Below the pieces are notes generated by a model. It worked only from the letters and a program-made list of their open reading frames with translations, did not search any database and was not told the DNA's origin. The position numbers and the translations under genes are program-made. A stretch of 17,899 bases of DNA from the NCBI RefSeq assembly GCF_010093535.1, contig NW_022985257.1, forward strand, positions 6,700 through 24,598, read 5' to 3'. Below are positions 1 through 9,599 of this stretch, piece after piece. The DNA is from Lindgomyces ingoldianus (taxonomy: Eukaryota; Ascomycota; Dothideomycetes; Pleosporales; Lindgomycetaceae). The stretch's first letter is position 1, and every line of letters begins with the position of its first letter.

Positions 1-62
1 CCATATGCCTCTGAGTGGATTCATACCGCATTCGGACCCATTGTCTTGCCTGCGCTGTTACA
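1..62. other. Unmutated flank outside the repeat block
   Basis: This short stretch has ordinary base composition and retains TGA, TGG, TCA and CCA trinucleotides, all of which are nearly absent from the next several kilobases. The change to TAA/TTA-rich sequence is abrupt at about 62-65. To the right, the reverse complement matches the coding region of the Fot1-type elements; to the left there is no such match. Both strands have an open frame across these bases, but 60 bases are too few to assign a gene. It is probably host or other non-repeat sequence at the edge of the AT-rich compartment. Confidence 0.55.
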
Positions 63-987
63 TTAATTATAACTTAAGTTTTAAGGTATTACTTAAGGTT
101 TACAACTACTAAGGCTTATTATATATAAGTAATAGTAGTAATAGAGTGCATAACTTTACATTAAGGCCTATTATAACTTGTTATAGGTTAAAAGAAACTA
201 ATCTAGTGCCTTAGAACTTTTTTTAGATATTACTAAAAGTAATTATACTATTATAGGCTGCTTTAAAGCATAGTAAGAGCTTTATTTTTATAATATAAGT
301 AATCTAGTTACACACAAGGTTTTTAGCTTAGCGCTTATATGCTTTTTTTAAAAAAGCAAAATAACCTACATTAAGTAGCTATAAAAAGTGTAATAAGTAA
401 AAAAGTATATAAATAGTAATAATTTTATTATTTTTATAGTATTACTAGAAATAAAGTAAGTTATAGCTCTTATAGCTATTCATAACTAGCAGACAGTAGC
501 TACTAATAGTACACTTTTTTATATGCATGTTAAAGTGCTTTAACTAGTCTAAACAAAGCTAATTAGTAGTCTAGCTGTGCTTAAAGATTATAATAACTTA
601 ATTCTAGAGTAGATTTTTCTTTTTATACTAGTTTAAAAAGTAGTTACTACCTTAAAAAATAATAAAGGGCAGAATAGCCTACTCTTTAGCATTAATGCTC
701 TAGATAGCTGTTGTCTACTTCTAGTTACCTAGCTAGACTGCTTTTAGCTGTCCTTATCTCTCTAAACTTATAACAACTACTTTAGTAAATATCTAGCCTA
801 TTATAAACTTTATTTTGTTAAAGTTATACATGTTATTATTTTAGATGCTATACTTAGCTTTAATATTCTTTATAAGGTTAAACTAGCTTTAAATTACTAT
901 AAAATTCTTATAAAAGGCTCTTTTATAGTTATACTTACACTTAAACTTTACTTTAAGCTTTAAGTAACACTTGATAAATATATTAGG
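63..987 (-). pseudogene. Fot1/pogo-type transposase relic (Fot1-C), catalytic part
   Basis: Read on the minus strand, this segment aligns throughout with the transposase region of the element at 10147-12008. The DDE_1 motifs are recognisable: the first catalytic Asp region (MYNFDE) now reads MYNFNK with Asn at 817-819. The second (LDGHESH) reads MNSYKSY with Asn at 478-480. The third (PLDVGC) reads LLNVGY with Asn at 370-372. All three lie in one frame, with 35 residues between the second and third, as expected for a DD35D enzyme. Multiple TAA/TAG stops interrupt the frame. The 3' part (about 500 bp, with the right inverted repeat) is missing beyond about 63. The N-terminal part continues at 5056-5472 across an inserted LTR retrotransposon. 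The gene is dead. Confidence 0.85.
983..987. repeat. Target site duplication TTAGG, left copy
   Basis: TTAGG directly precedes the 5' LTR at 988 and is repeated at 5051-5055 directly after the 3' LTR. A perfect 5-bp duplication is what LTR-retrotransposon integration leaves. Joining the two flanks restores a continuous Fot1-C sequence that aligns with Fot1-D at about 5487-5520. Confidence 0.9.
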
Positions 988-1267
988 TGTCTGTACGCAG
1001 CAGCAGCGTCGCGGCCTGGATACAAGCGATCGCGCACGAGCAGGATCACGTATCTATGTCACATAATGCATGTGCGCGAACCTTTATACGTAAACATCTA
1101 GATATCCCCCTTTTCTTTTATATAGAGAAAAGATAAGAGTAATAGAACTAGAAATATGTTACCTTTACTTTACCTACTTTATACGCTGTGCACACTGTAC
1201 ACTACTCTTACTTTTACTACTTAAGTGCTTATACTATAAGTAGCTAGCTATTAAAGCCTATTTAACA
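988..1267. repeat. 5' (left) LTR of the 988-5050 element
   Basis: This 280-bp LTR aligns along its whole length with 4772-5050. The first about 95 bases are GC-rich and retain many CpG, TGG and TCA sites, whereas the equivalent bases in the right LTR are extensively changed by C>T and G>A. From about 1085 inward the left LTR becomes AT-rich. It ends TTTAACA. No clear tRNA primer-binding site is readable in the mutated bases just after 1267. Confidence 0.9.
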
Positions 1268-1303
1268 CTAGTTAGTAGTTAATTTAATTAACTATAAATT
1301 AGT

Positions 1304-1427
1304 AAAAGTAATAATAAAGTACTTATACTTTATAAGGTACTTTATTTTATTACTTATTTTTTAGAAAAAGTAATAATAGAGCACTTACACTTTATAAAGT
1401 ACTTTATTTAGTTACCTATTTTTTAGA
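1304..1427. repeat. Tandem repeat, 2 x 62 bp
   Basis: Two adjacent 62-bp units (1304-1365 and 1366-1427) start AAAAGTAATAAT and differ mainly by transitions. They lie just inside the left LTR, in what would be the leader of the retrotransposon, and directly abut the 116-bp tandem repeat. Confidence 0.85.
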
Positions 1428-1667
1428 ATAGTAGATTAATCCTTTATATTATATAGCAAGCTTTGCTACTATATAAAGTAAAAAGAAAATAGTGTAAAAT
1501 GCACACTAAAGCTATTAAAGCTGCACAACTTAGTAGCTAGATAATAGTAGATTAATTCTTTACATTATACAGCAAGCTCTGCTACTGTATAAAGTAAGAA
1601 GGAGATAGTGTAAGGTGCACACTAAAGCTATTAAAGCTGCACAACTTAGTAGCTAGATAATAGTAGT
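1428..1667. repeat. Tandem repeat, 2 x 116 bp plus partial third
   Basis: Units at 1428-1543 and 1544-1659, with the first bases of a third unit (ATAGTAG) to about 1667, keep an exact 116-bp period. Each unit contains an imperfect inverted repeat around GCAAGCTYTGCTACT and a GCACACTAAAGCT segment. Differences are almost all transitions (for example AAAATGCACAC versus AAGGTGCACAC), so the duplication predates the mutation. It is part of the leader of the 988-5050 element. Confidence 0.88.
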
Positions 1668-2276
1668 ACCTGCGCAATTTACTAGAAAAGCAATTAACTA
1701 TACTATTATAATAAAATCCTACTAGTAACTAATAACTCTATATAATAATAAAAAAAATAAAAAATAATATTTATTATATAAACAACTTATAAAGAACATA
1801 AAGATATTAGAGGTAACACTATAAAATAAGACTAGCCTAGAGTACTAGAATAATAAGATGAATATGTTAAAGGCTTTAATAAGCTTATAAACTTAATTAT
1901 ATATAAATTACATAATTACTAATTTATGTATAATAACTTAAAAGGGCGCTACTTTTCTAAGTTTATATATAAAAGATTTTAAAAAATAAACACTATAAAA
2001 CTTTTTAGCACTTAGCTATGTGTTTAAAAAAAAGCTTATATAAGTGCTAAAAGATAAAAGAATTACACTATAGCTAAGTAATAAAAGTACCTAAGCCTAA
2101 AAGCTATATAATATAGCATAAGAAAAAGTAATTACACTTAAAAAGCTTTATACATAACCTCTATTACTATATAAAGCTTTATATAAAAGCAGACTAAACA
2201 TAATGCTGTTAATAACACTAAATATACTAGTATTACTTACTTTTACACTTTAGCTAGTACTACACTAATTACTGTA

Positions 2277-2400
2277 CAAACAATACATGCTACCCTACCT
2301 AACGCCTGCTCCACACCCTTAATTGTACACACCACCGCCTGCAGTAGTGTATGCACTACTAATACCACCTACATAATCTATACTACATTACAACCTATAT
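2277..2400. other. Less mutated island inside the LTR element
   Basis: This stretch retains CCA, CpG and C-rich runs (for example CTGCTCCACACCC and CACCACCGCCTGCAG) that are absent from surrounding sequence. The plus strand reads as Pro/Thr/Ala-rich in short open pieces, but no domain can be recognised. Confidence 0.5.
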
Positions 2401-4204
2401 AAACTTCTACTTTAGAGGGAAACTGCTTAAGAAAAACTTTTAGTAAATAAAATAATATAATTCTAAAAAGTATAAAAAAAATAATAACTACATAAGTTAA
2501 CTATATAATATCTTTATAGATAAAATAAAGATTTTTATTAATTTATATTAATAGCTAGATATCTAGAAAACTTAGTACACAGACATCTTTCTAGATATCC
2601 TAGAAAGTTATGTAAATATGTACTATATGCATAACATAGGCTCTAGACATAACTAGAAGCATTTGTATAACACTTTAAGCATTATAATAAAGAATTTTGT
2701 GCAAAGAGAAAAAAAGAAACTATAGAAAGTAAAGTTTTATATAAAAAGTAAGACTATCTTAGTAAAGAAGCAGCTTATTAAGTTTAATAGCAAAAAAATT
2801 AAACTTACACATAACATAGTAGTTTTTACTTAAAAAAAAATAAGTAAGCTACCTTTATATAATTAACTTAAAGAATAAAGATGCTGTATAATAATATATT
2901 AAGTAACATGTAAAAGAGGTATATATTACATCTATATAGTAACTAAAGGCAGCATTTAACTTATCTATTACTGCACAAACTATAGACCCTTTATATAATA
3001 ATATTAACACACCTAACATATAAATTTAATAGTAAATAAATAATAGTAAGCGTAGTCTTACTTTCCTACTATTATAGCTTAATAGTGTAAAGCTGTTTAT
3101 CTTTATAAATAAATTATTTACTAATAATAAAAACTTTAGCTTATAGCTAAGATTTTTAATTATATTAAGTAATAAAAACTATATAAAGTAAAGTAACTAC
3201 TTTAAAATACTAGGTAACATTATACACTAGAATTCTACTAAGTATAAAAGAGTAACTAAAAGTGTTTTTACTAGTAAACTATATAAAATAGTTAAAGAGT
3301 TTAATAATATAATTACTTTTAGTACAACTTTATAGTAAATTATATAAACACTTAAACTACTACTAATTCTAGCAGTAATCTATATAAATTTAAGGTTTTT
3401 ATATAATTACCTAGTTAAGCTAGGCACTACTAGTAAAAAGTAACTTATAATTAACATTATGTTACTCTGTAAATTATATTAAAAAAAGAAAATTTACTAA
3501 AATAAAGTAAATTAATAGTAAAAACAACTTAGTAAATGCATGTATAAAGAAAACACTAAATTAGGCTTTTTAATTATTAGTTCTAACTAACTGCCTCTCT
3601 GTCTAGATAGAAGCATCTGTGGACTAGCTAAATCTTATGCGCAAAGATGCTCTAAACTAACTAAACTAATAATACTTTTATATAAAGCTTATCTTTTTTA
3701 TTTTTTTTATTATACGCACTTATTTTTTTTATTATAAGATTAGAAAAAAAGGATATATAAAAAAAATTGTCTATTTATCTAGTATATAAAAAAAAAAAAG
3801 CTACTACCTTTTATATATAGTAGTCACAATGCAGACTACAGCTCTGCTATACACATAAGGTGTAGGCATTAGCCTAAAAGTTAGCTAGCACATAACACTT
3901 AATAAAAAAAAGGCACTAGTAGTGCTACTATAATAATAAGTATATAAAGTTACTAAGACCTAACTATAACTTTAGACTAAAACTATATAAAAGTACTCCT
4001 TATAACACACAACCTTTGCTGCCTACAGCTGTAGATTAGTGCTAGTAGGTAAAATAATATTAATATTATAAAATAGTAAAGCTGCTATATACTACTTCTT
4101 AGCCTATCTATAATTAGCATTTTATATAAAAAGAAAGTAAAAGAGCTAAAAAATTTATATATTTATGCTAAAACACTAAATAAACTACTAATTAGTAGTA
4201 GAAC

Positions 4205-4400
4205 TAGTTAAAAAGGTAACGCAGATACGCTCTAGGCTGCTAGACTGCACAAGGACGTTAAAGACGCCCGCACTAACAGCGCTAGAGGTAAAGAAGGAAG
4301 GCTAGAGAGACATCTCTCTCTCTGTGTGTGTGTGTGTATGTGTGTGTAGGCAGGAGTATCTGTTACTGTTAGCACAGTACAAAAAGAGAAAAGAGCTAGG
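4205..4400. repeat. GC-richer island with CT/GT microsatellite
   Basis: About 4205-4310 retains CpG-containing motifs such as GACGCCCGC. It runs into a (CT)n tract at 4311-4322 and a (GT)n tract at 4323-4347 with one interruption, then GGCAGGAG. The island is within the retrotransposon interior, about 400 bp from the right LTR. The alternating GT tract contains no TGA or TGG context, which may be why it survived. Confidence 0.75.
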
Positions 4401-4771
4401 GAATTATACAGTAGGGCAAAAAAAGTAAAAAAAATAAATAAATTATTATATACACCTTTTTACACACCTGCCTACACAAAAATCCTACACTATTTTAGCA
4501 TAAAACTCTGCATAAAATAGTTTATACACTACTAAATTACTTATAAAGTAAGTGTATAAAGGCTAGATAATAATAGCCTAAAACACTTTACACTATTTAT
4601 AAAGTTATTTATATAGTATAACTAGCCTATTTTAATGTACAGCATTACTAAAGCAAGTCTTAATAAATAAAGTAAAGTATAAGTAAAATGTAACTAAATA
4701 GACTTACATAAATAAAAAAAAGGTAACTTATATAAAAAGTAACTTTTTAGATAAAAACAGAAAGTTGCTAG

Positions 4772-5050
4772 TGTCTATACACAGCAGCAGTGTTATAGCC
4801 TAGATATAAGTAATTACGCATAAGCAGAATTACATATCTATGTTACATAATACTTATGTGTAAACCTTTATGTGTAAATATTTAGATATCCCTTTTTTTT
4901 TTATATAAAGAAAAGATAAGAGTAATAGAACTAGAAACATGTTGCCTTTACTTTACCTACTTTGTACACTGTGCACACTGTACACTACTCTTACTCTTGC
5001 TACTAAAGTGCTTATACTATAAGCAGCTAGCTATTAGAGCCTATTTAACA
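4772..5050. repeat. 3' (right) LTR of the 988-5050 element
   Basis: This 279-bp copy matches 988-1267. Its inner end is heavily mutated where the left LTR is pristine (for example GCAGTGTTATAGCC against GCAGCGTCGCGGCC). Its outer end is the better preserved of the two (ACTCTTGCTACT against ACTTTTACTACT; AAGCAGC against AAGTAGC). It is followed directly by the TTAGG target duplication. Confidence 0.9.
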
Positions 5051-5055
5051 TTAGG
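5051..5055. repeat. Target site duplication TTAGG, right copy
   Basis: This is identical to 983-987 and directly follows the right LTR. It also marks the point where the interrupted Fot1-C element resumes on the minus strand. Confidence 0.9.
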
Positions 5056-5472
5056 CTAGTTTATACTAATATAGCTTATATTATACTTAGCGTGTAAAGA
5101 ATTAGCTATATTAGCTATAGCTATTAGCTAGAGGTGAAATCCTTGCGCATCTAGCTTAAGTATGTGCTAAATAATTACCTACTCTTTATTATTATCTAGC
5201 TTTTATAAGTTAGCTATATAATTAGCTTAGAAAGGTTATCTAGTGCGTTAGTTACTTATTATCTTTTAAAAAACTTTATAGATAGCTATAGTGTGTTACT
5301 TAAAAAGTATTACATCTTATTTAAAAGCCTAAAGTATAAGCTGCATTTAATGTTCCTTTAATATGTTTAAGTATTATTATTAGAAATGCATTAGTGTAGA
5401 AAAAGTAGTGTAGTAGGGTCTTAGCAAAAGTAAGCAACTTAGGTGTGTAAGCAACTTGCCTGTAAAGTACAT
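5056..5472 (-). pseudogene. Fot1-C N-terminal part and terminal inverted repeat
   Basis: On the minus strand this reads inward from the transposon end. A terminal repeat (about 5410-5472) matches the pattern of the Fot1-A terminal repeat, including its duplicated subterminal motif (AAGCAAC twice, where Fot1-A has GGCCGGC twice). The N-terminal transposase region follows, recognisable by a decayed segment equivalent to Fot1-A 10255-10580. The frame is broken by stops. The outer end is followed by TA (5473-5474), the expected target dinucleotide. The coding sequence continues at 987 and downward, beyond the LTR retrotransposon. Confidence 0.82.
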
Positions 5473-5928
5473 TACTTTAAGCTCTAGATAACACTTTCTA
5501 AACATACTAAGCTAGTTTATGCTAACATAGCCTAGATTACACTTAGCATGTAAAGAATTAGCTATATTAGCTATAAATGCTATCTAAAAAGAAAATCCTT
5601 ATACATATAGCTTAAGTATAGTCTTAATAATTACTTGCTTTTTATTATTACTTAGCCTCTATAATTTAGCTATAGAATTAGCTTATAAAAGTTATTTAGT
5701 GCTATAGTTATTTATTATTTTTTAAAAGACTTTATACATAGCTGTAGCATGTTTCTTTAAGAGTTTTATATTTTATTTAAAAGCTTAGAGTGTAAGCTGT
5801 ATCTAACATTCTTTTAGCATGTCTAAGTAGTGTTGTTAGAAATGTATTAGTATAAAAAAAGTAGTTTAGTAGGGTCTTAGTAAAAGTAAGCAACTTAGGT
5901 GTATAAGCAACTTGCCTGTAAAGTACGT
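5473..5928 (-). pseudogene. Second Fot1-type fragment (Fot1-D): inverted repeat and N-terminus only
   Basis: A 456-bp segment parallels Fot1-C. The core 5511-5926 aligns with 5055-5470 with no net length change (416 bp each), and 5474-5510 aligns with 950-986 of Fot1-C. It carries the terminal repeat (about 5866-5928, ending ACGT and then TA at 5929-5930) and the N-terminal transposase region on the minus strand; the catalytic part is absent. Differences from Fot1-C include transversions as well as transitions, so it looks like a distinct family member rather than a recent copy. The break lies at a TA, which suggests that Fot1-C inserted into Fot1-D. A simple tandem duplication is the alternative. 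Confidence 0.75.
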
Positions 5929-5930
5929 TA

Positions 5931-6590
5931 AGTATCTTTCTTAATATTCTTAAAGTCTGCGCACATATGTTCTACCTTTATAATATTAGCCCTAAGAAAA
6001 TATAGAAGGTTCTATATAAACAGCTTAGTAATTACTTTAATACTAACATAAATTATAACTAGTATTAGATAACTTAGATAATAATAAGCTTTACATAAAC
6101 TTAGTAAAAAACTTTATAAAAACTTTATAAAAACTTTATATAAAGCTTTTAAAGCGATAATTAATAAGCTTACTTTTATGTAAAAAGCTCTTAGTCTATA
6201 ATTATAAAGTAAGATACTACTTTACACTGCTATTATATAAGCATGCTAAGGACAACTTAAACTTAAATAAGTAATGTTTTTAATTAAGCCTACATGAAAA
6301 GCACTATATAGTAACCTCTATTTAGCACTTTAGGTTATAATTAATTAGCAGAATAACATATTCCTAAATAAAATAAAAGACATGTACTATACTAATAAAA
6401 GATACAACTTCTTTTATATAATTAGCTTTTAATAATATAGAAAACGTTTAAAGAAATTTAAATTACGCTTTTTTATATAATTAAAGTAATGCTTTATCTA
6501 CTATAAAAAAGAATATTAGTTAATAAATTATTTTTATACAAAACGCTAGTATATCTCTTTATATAAAATTTTTTATAATAAGACTTTAAC
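5931..6590. other. AT-rich sequence, probably decayed gag of the copia relic
   Basis: No motif can be read here. A short imperfect tandem of an AAAACTTTAT unit occurs at about 6106-6139. The stretch lies directly upstream of the copia zinc-finger/protease region in the same orientation, so it is likely the gag part of that relic. This rests on position only. Confidence 0.35.
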
Positions 6591-7565
6591 ATGTAAGAAA
6601 GTAAGCAGGTACATTTAAAAATATAAAAGTAAACTAAAGTAGAAGAAAAAAAAGTTGTATAATAATAACCTAGATAAAGAGAAAAGTAAAAAGATTATTA
6701 ACTACCTTACTACTACTGCATTTCTCTACTATGCAACAGCAGAGGACATATACAGCCTAGAACCTAAAAGATACGCAGAATAGTTTATTTTTAAAAATTA
6801 ATATTATATAGTATACTAAAGTAAACTATAGAATACTAGCGCTATAAGAATTTTTAATAGTAAAAAGTTATAACTTAAAGCATACTTATAAGAATTCTCT
6901 TATATAAAAGTAAACTAGACACTAAATAAGAAAAGTATTAGCTTTAAAAAACAAAAATTAATAGAATTAATTAGAACTATATAAATTACTAATTTAGTTA
7001 GTAGTGTTATATATTACATACTAGATATGCTAACACCCTTCTTACTATCTTTTACTAATGTAGACTAGATAAATGCGTACTTTAACAACATATAAAATGT
7101 AATTATATAAAGTAATAAAAGTAAAGTTCTAGTTATATGTAAATAAAGTTACCTATTTTTTAACATATAAAAGAAGAAATTAATGTTTTTCTTTATAAAA
7201 CATAAACTTTAATAACTACATAGAAGGTTTAGCTATTCTTGTATAGAACAGCTTTACATAATGCTTAAGAACGCTAGATATAACACTAATCTCTTTATAC
7301 TTAAAAAGATTAAGAAGTTTTGCTATATATGTTAGCTATATAACCTAGCACTATAAAAATTTAAGTTTATAATTAAACATAATTTATACTTTAATTATAA
7401 AATAGTAATTAACATTATATAAATTAGTAACTAAGATGTACTACATGTAATTAACGCAGATACATTATTCTAAGTAGCAACTTTCTTAAAATTAAGATCT
7501 ATATAAGATACCTAGGATGCGCTTTATAAGTGTTAGATTAACATACATTAGAGCCTACCTATAGA
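6590..7565 (+). pseudogene. Copia-type retrotransposon relic: gag end, protease, integrase N-terminus
   Basis: From 7024 to about 7564 a single frame, broken only by TAA/TAG, follows the layout of fungal copia-type polyproteins. A TPFLLS segment (7036-7053) ends the protease region. The GPY-like linker is followed by an integrase HHCC zinc site: HRRF plus a decayed GH at 7219-7236 and C-Y-I-C at 7321-7332. The start of the integrase core follows, with DVLHVI and an ADT motif at about 7438-7464. The first integrase Asp appears to be Asn (7411-7413). Upstream, 6590-6660 resembles the Cys-rich, Lys-rich end of gag, and 6780-7020 fits the protease by position only. The core stops before the second catalytic Asp, so RT and RNase H are absent. 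It is dead and truncated at both ends. Confidence 0.7.
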
Positions 7566-7577
7566 GACAGTTAAACT

Positions 7578-7855
7578 TCTCTCACGTAACTAGTTCCGGT
7601 TATAGCCGCTAACCGGAGCTGCTGCTGCTTTAACCTGAGTTAAGAGTGAGCAAACCCTAAGTTAAGGCTTAGCGGCCTGAGCAGAGGCATGAGCCTGGGC
7701 GAAGGGCCCTAAACTATGCCTGAGCAGTTGTAGGCAGGACGGGAACCAGACCCTAGCAGCTTCTAACTAATAATAGAGGGCTGTTGCAGCTAAGAGCGCT
7801 GCCTAATTACAGCTTAGCCTTGTTTTAGTAATCTCTTTAGGTTTAGATAACATAA
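7578..7855. other. GC-richer, weakly mutated patch of unknown origin
   Basis: This stretch retains several TGAGC, TGGGC and CpG sites that are depleted elsewhere. It contains hairpin-forming repeats at 7595-7617 and 7630-7643. It begins where the copia integrase homology fades and ends at the putative LTR of gypsy A. It matches nothing else in the window. It may be the end of another element, an untranslated leader or captured host sequence. I see no gene in it. Confidence 0.5.
7595..7617. repeat. Perfect inverted repeat TCCGGTTA / TAACCGGA
   Basis: Arms of 8 bp (7595-7602 and 7610-7617) flank a 7-base loop TAGCCGC. Its strength and GC content stand out in this region. No T run follows, so it is not a typical terminator. 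Confidence 0.8.
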
Positions 7856-8439
7856 TGTTACGGTCTTAGTTAGACTAACGTAACTTCACCCGAAGTGCTC
7901 TACAATCTAGCTAGGTTAGGGCAGGACTTGTTTACAGACTAATTAGAAGATGCGGAGGCAGCGCAGCTGCCTACAATTACAGAAGAATGTATTATCTAAT
8001 AAGAAGGCAGGCTGTAAGTTAAATAAGTTTAACAAGTTAAGTAAGTTTACTGTACAGCAAACTTAGCAAACTTGTCTAACTTATTCTTAGCACTATTAGA
8101 CATGTATATAGTTCTAACCTTAAACAACCTTTAGAAGGTGTGTTTAATGTTTAGTTTATTTTTATATAAACTAAGTAGCATTTAGCTTTTTAAGAAGCTG
8201 TAATACTATTTATATATCTTACAACATATATACCTCTAATTCTGTCTAACAGGACTGTTTAACCTAGCTACTATACTGCTGCTATAGAGACAAACTATAA
8301 TCTAGTTACTCTACTTTACTCTATTAGCCTAATAGCGATTACGTAGGACTGTACACCCTGCTGTTAGCCCTTACCCTCTATTTTATCCTACTAGGAACAA
8401 CATTAACCTAAGTGCTTCTATAAAGTAAGGATTGTAACA
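7856..8439 (+). repeat. Putative 5' LTR of gypsy element A
   Basis: The segment begins TGTTACGG and ends ATTGTAACA, so its ends form the inverted TGTTAC...GTAACA expected of an LTR. It is followed by a gypsy-type gag relic on the plus strand. The first bases can form a hairpin: GTTACG (7857-7862) pairs with CGTAAC (7879-7884), with an inner GTCT/AGAC stem. No second copy is in the window, so the 584-bp LTR is inferred from end structure and position only. The bases after 8439 give no clear primer-binding site. Confidence 0.5.
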
Positions 8440-8600
8440 TTAAACACTATACCTTTCTAAAAAGTGTAACTACTTAATATAACCTTAATTCTAACATAGC
8501 CTACACAGCTCTATTAGGATTACAGGAAGTTTTAATAGCTAATAAAAAAGTTCTAGTAGAACAAATTAACAGTATCTAGGATAATATTAAGAAACTCTAA

Positions 8601-8660
8601 TAAATTAGTAATTAGATTAAGAAATTAGTAATTAGATTAATAAATTAGTAATTAGATTAA
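8601..8660. repeat. Tandem repeat, 3 x 20 bp
   Basis: Three near-identical 20-bp units (8601-8620, 8621-8640, 8641-8660) differ only at the first base. They lie in the N-terminal part of the gag relic. Sixty bases keep the frame overall, although the unit length is not a multiple of three. Confidence 0.85.
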
Positions 8661-9599
8661 TATACTAGTTAATCTTTATAAAGAAGTAAAAAACTTATAC
8701 TAAAAAGTAGCTAAATTTAATAACTAACTAGCCTTAATAAAACTTTAATTAGTTATAAGCTCTGTAAACTAGATACACATGTTACAAGTAAAGCTAGCTA
8801 AGCTCTAGAATATCTTAACTAAGAAAGCAAGCATTACAGCTAAGAAAAAGTCCTTCTAAATGTAGTCTTATCTAGAATATTATTTCTGCATTAGTTTAAA
8901 ATGCTCCTCTGTTATATTACATATAAAAGTAGCATTTAGTAAAAAAAGAGTAAAGGTTCTTTAGCAATTCTTTAAAAAGCTTTAGAGAGGCTAATTACAA
9001 AGTCTTATAATTTAGTTCTAGCTACACATAAATAACTAGATAGACTTTAGAGCTAATAGCTTTATACTAAATCCTAAGACTAAAGAAATATTTAGTAGCA
9101 TAAAAGCCTTTAAAAAAGCCTTAATAGCTATTTATAGAACTATAGACAAATAAAAAATTACTACTAATAAATTAGACACTCTAAAATAAGAAAAAAGAAC
9201 AGCCTAATACTACACAGCATGTTTTAGAGAGCAGCTAGCTATCTATAGATAGACAGACTAAAAAGCCTTTTACTAAATATTCTATAACAGTTTAAAAGAC
9301 ATAATAAAAGATAAATTTACATATAATAAAAAACTAACTACTTTTAAAATTTTTATTATAAAAGTAACACTTTATAATAATAAGCATAAGAAACATAAAA
9401 GAGAAAAATAGTGTAAAAAAGCTCTCTAGAAACCTTAGTTTATTTCTAAAAAAAAAAAGCCTTTTATTATAATAAAAAACTAATAGACCTTAGTTATATA
9501 AAATATATATAAAGCTCTCTTTTAAAGAAAAGCTAAGCCTCTAGACGTAATAAGCTGCCTTTAACTAAGAAGTAATAAAAGTAGCTAGAAGATAAGGCT

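Larger units (their letters stand above)
1668..4771. other. Mutated interior of the LTR retrotransposon, no readable gene
   Basis: About 3.1 kb of very AT-rich sequence with stops in all frames. I checked both strands for retroelement motifs (zinc knuckle, HHCC, YVDD) and found none I would defend. Two less mutated islands stand out: about 2277-2400 and about 4205-4400. The sequence just before the right LTR has no clean polypurine tract; the run at 4708-4716 (mostly A, then GG) is the nearest candidate on the plus strand. This is probably a decayed gag-pol or a non-coding filler of a non-autonomous element. Confidence 0.6.
988..5050. mobile_element. Complete LTR retrotransposon, heavily mutated
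   Basis: The element is 4063 bp, bounded by direct LTRs (988-1267 and 4772-5050) that start TGTCT and end TTTAACA, with a perfect TTAGG target duplication. It sits inside the minus-strand Fot1-C transposon, so it is the younger insertion. The interior is about 3.5 kb, short for an autonomous copia or gypsy element. It is so rich in stops that I could not read gag, integrase or reverse transcriptase with confidence on either strand. A stretch near 3093-3140 could be a decayed copia-type RT motif, but this is weak. It may be a non-autonomous or internally deleted element. Superfamily and transcribed strand are unresolved. Confidence 0.88.

Noticed and set aside
2..112. Open reading frame across the normal flank into Fot1-C
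   Set aside because: Short, and its right half is antisense to a transposase relic; no start, signal or domain is recognisable.
65..125. A mutated terminal inverted repeat for Fot1-C at its left end (TAATTATAACTTAAG...)
   Set aside because: The reverse complement aligns instead with internal coding sequence of Fot1-A at about 11400-11480, so the element is truncated here, not terminated.
3093..3140. Possible copia-type RT box in the 988-5050 interior
   Set aside because: Only a loose match to a hydrophobic-Asp-Asp pattern after assuming several mutations; no flanking motifs support it.
4311..4347. CT/GT tract as a regulatory or recombination hotspot
   Set aside because: It is a simple microsatellite inside a dead element; nothing in the sequence supports a function.
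5055..5926. The two 416-bp direct repeats as LTRs of a small retroelement
   Set aside because: Each matches the inverted repeat plus N-terminal transposase region of a Fot1-type element on the minus strand, and their ends lack LTR structure.
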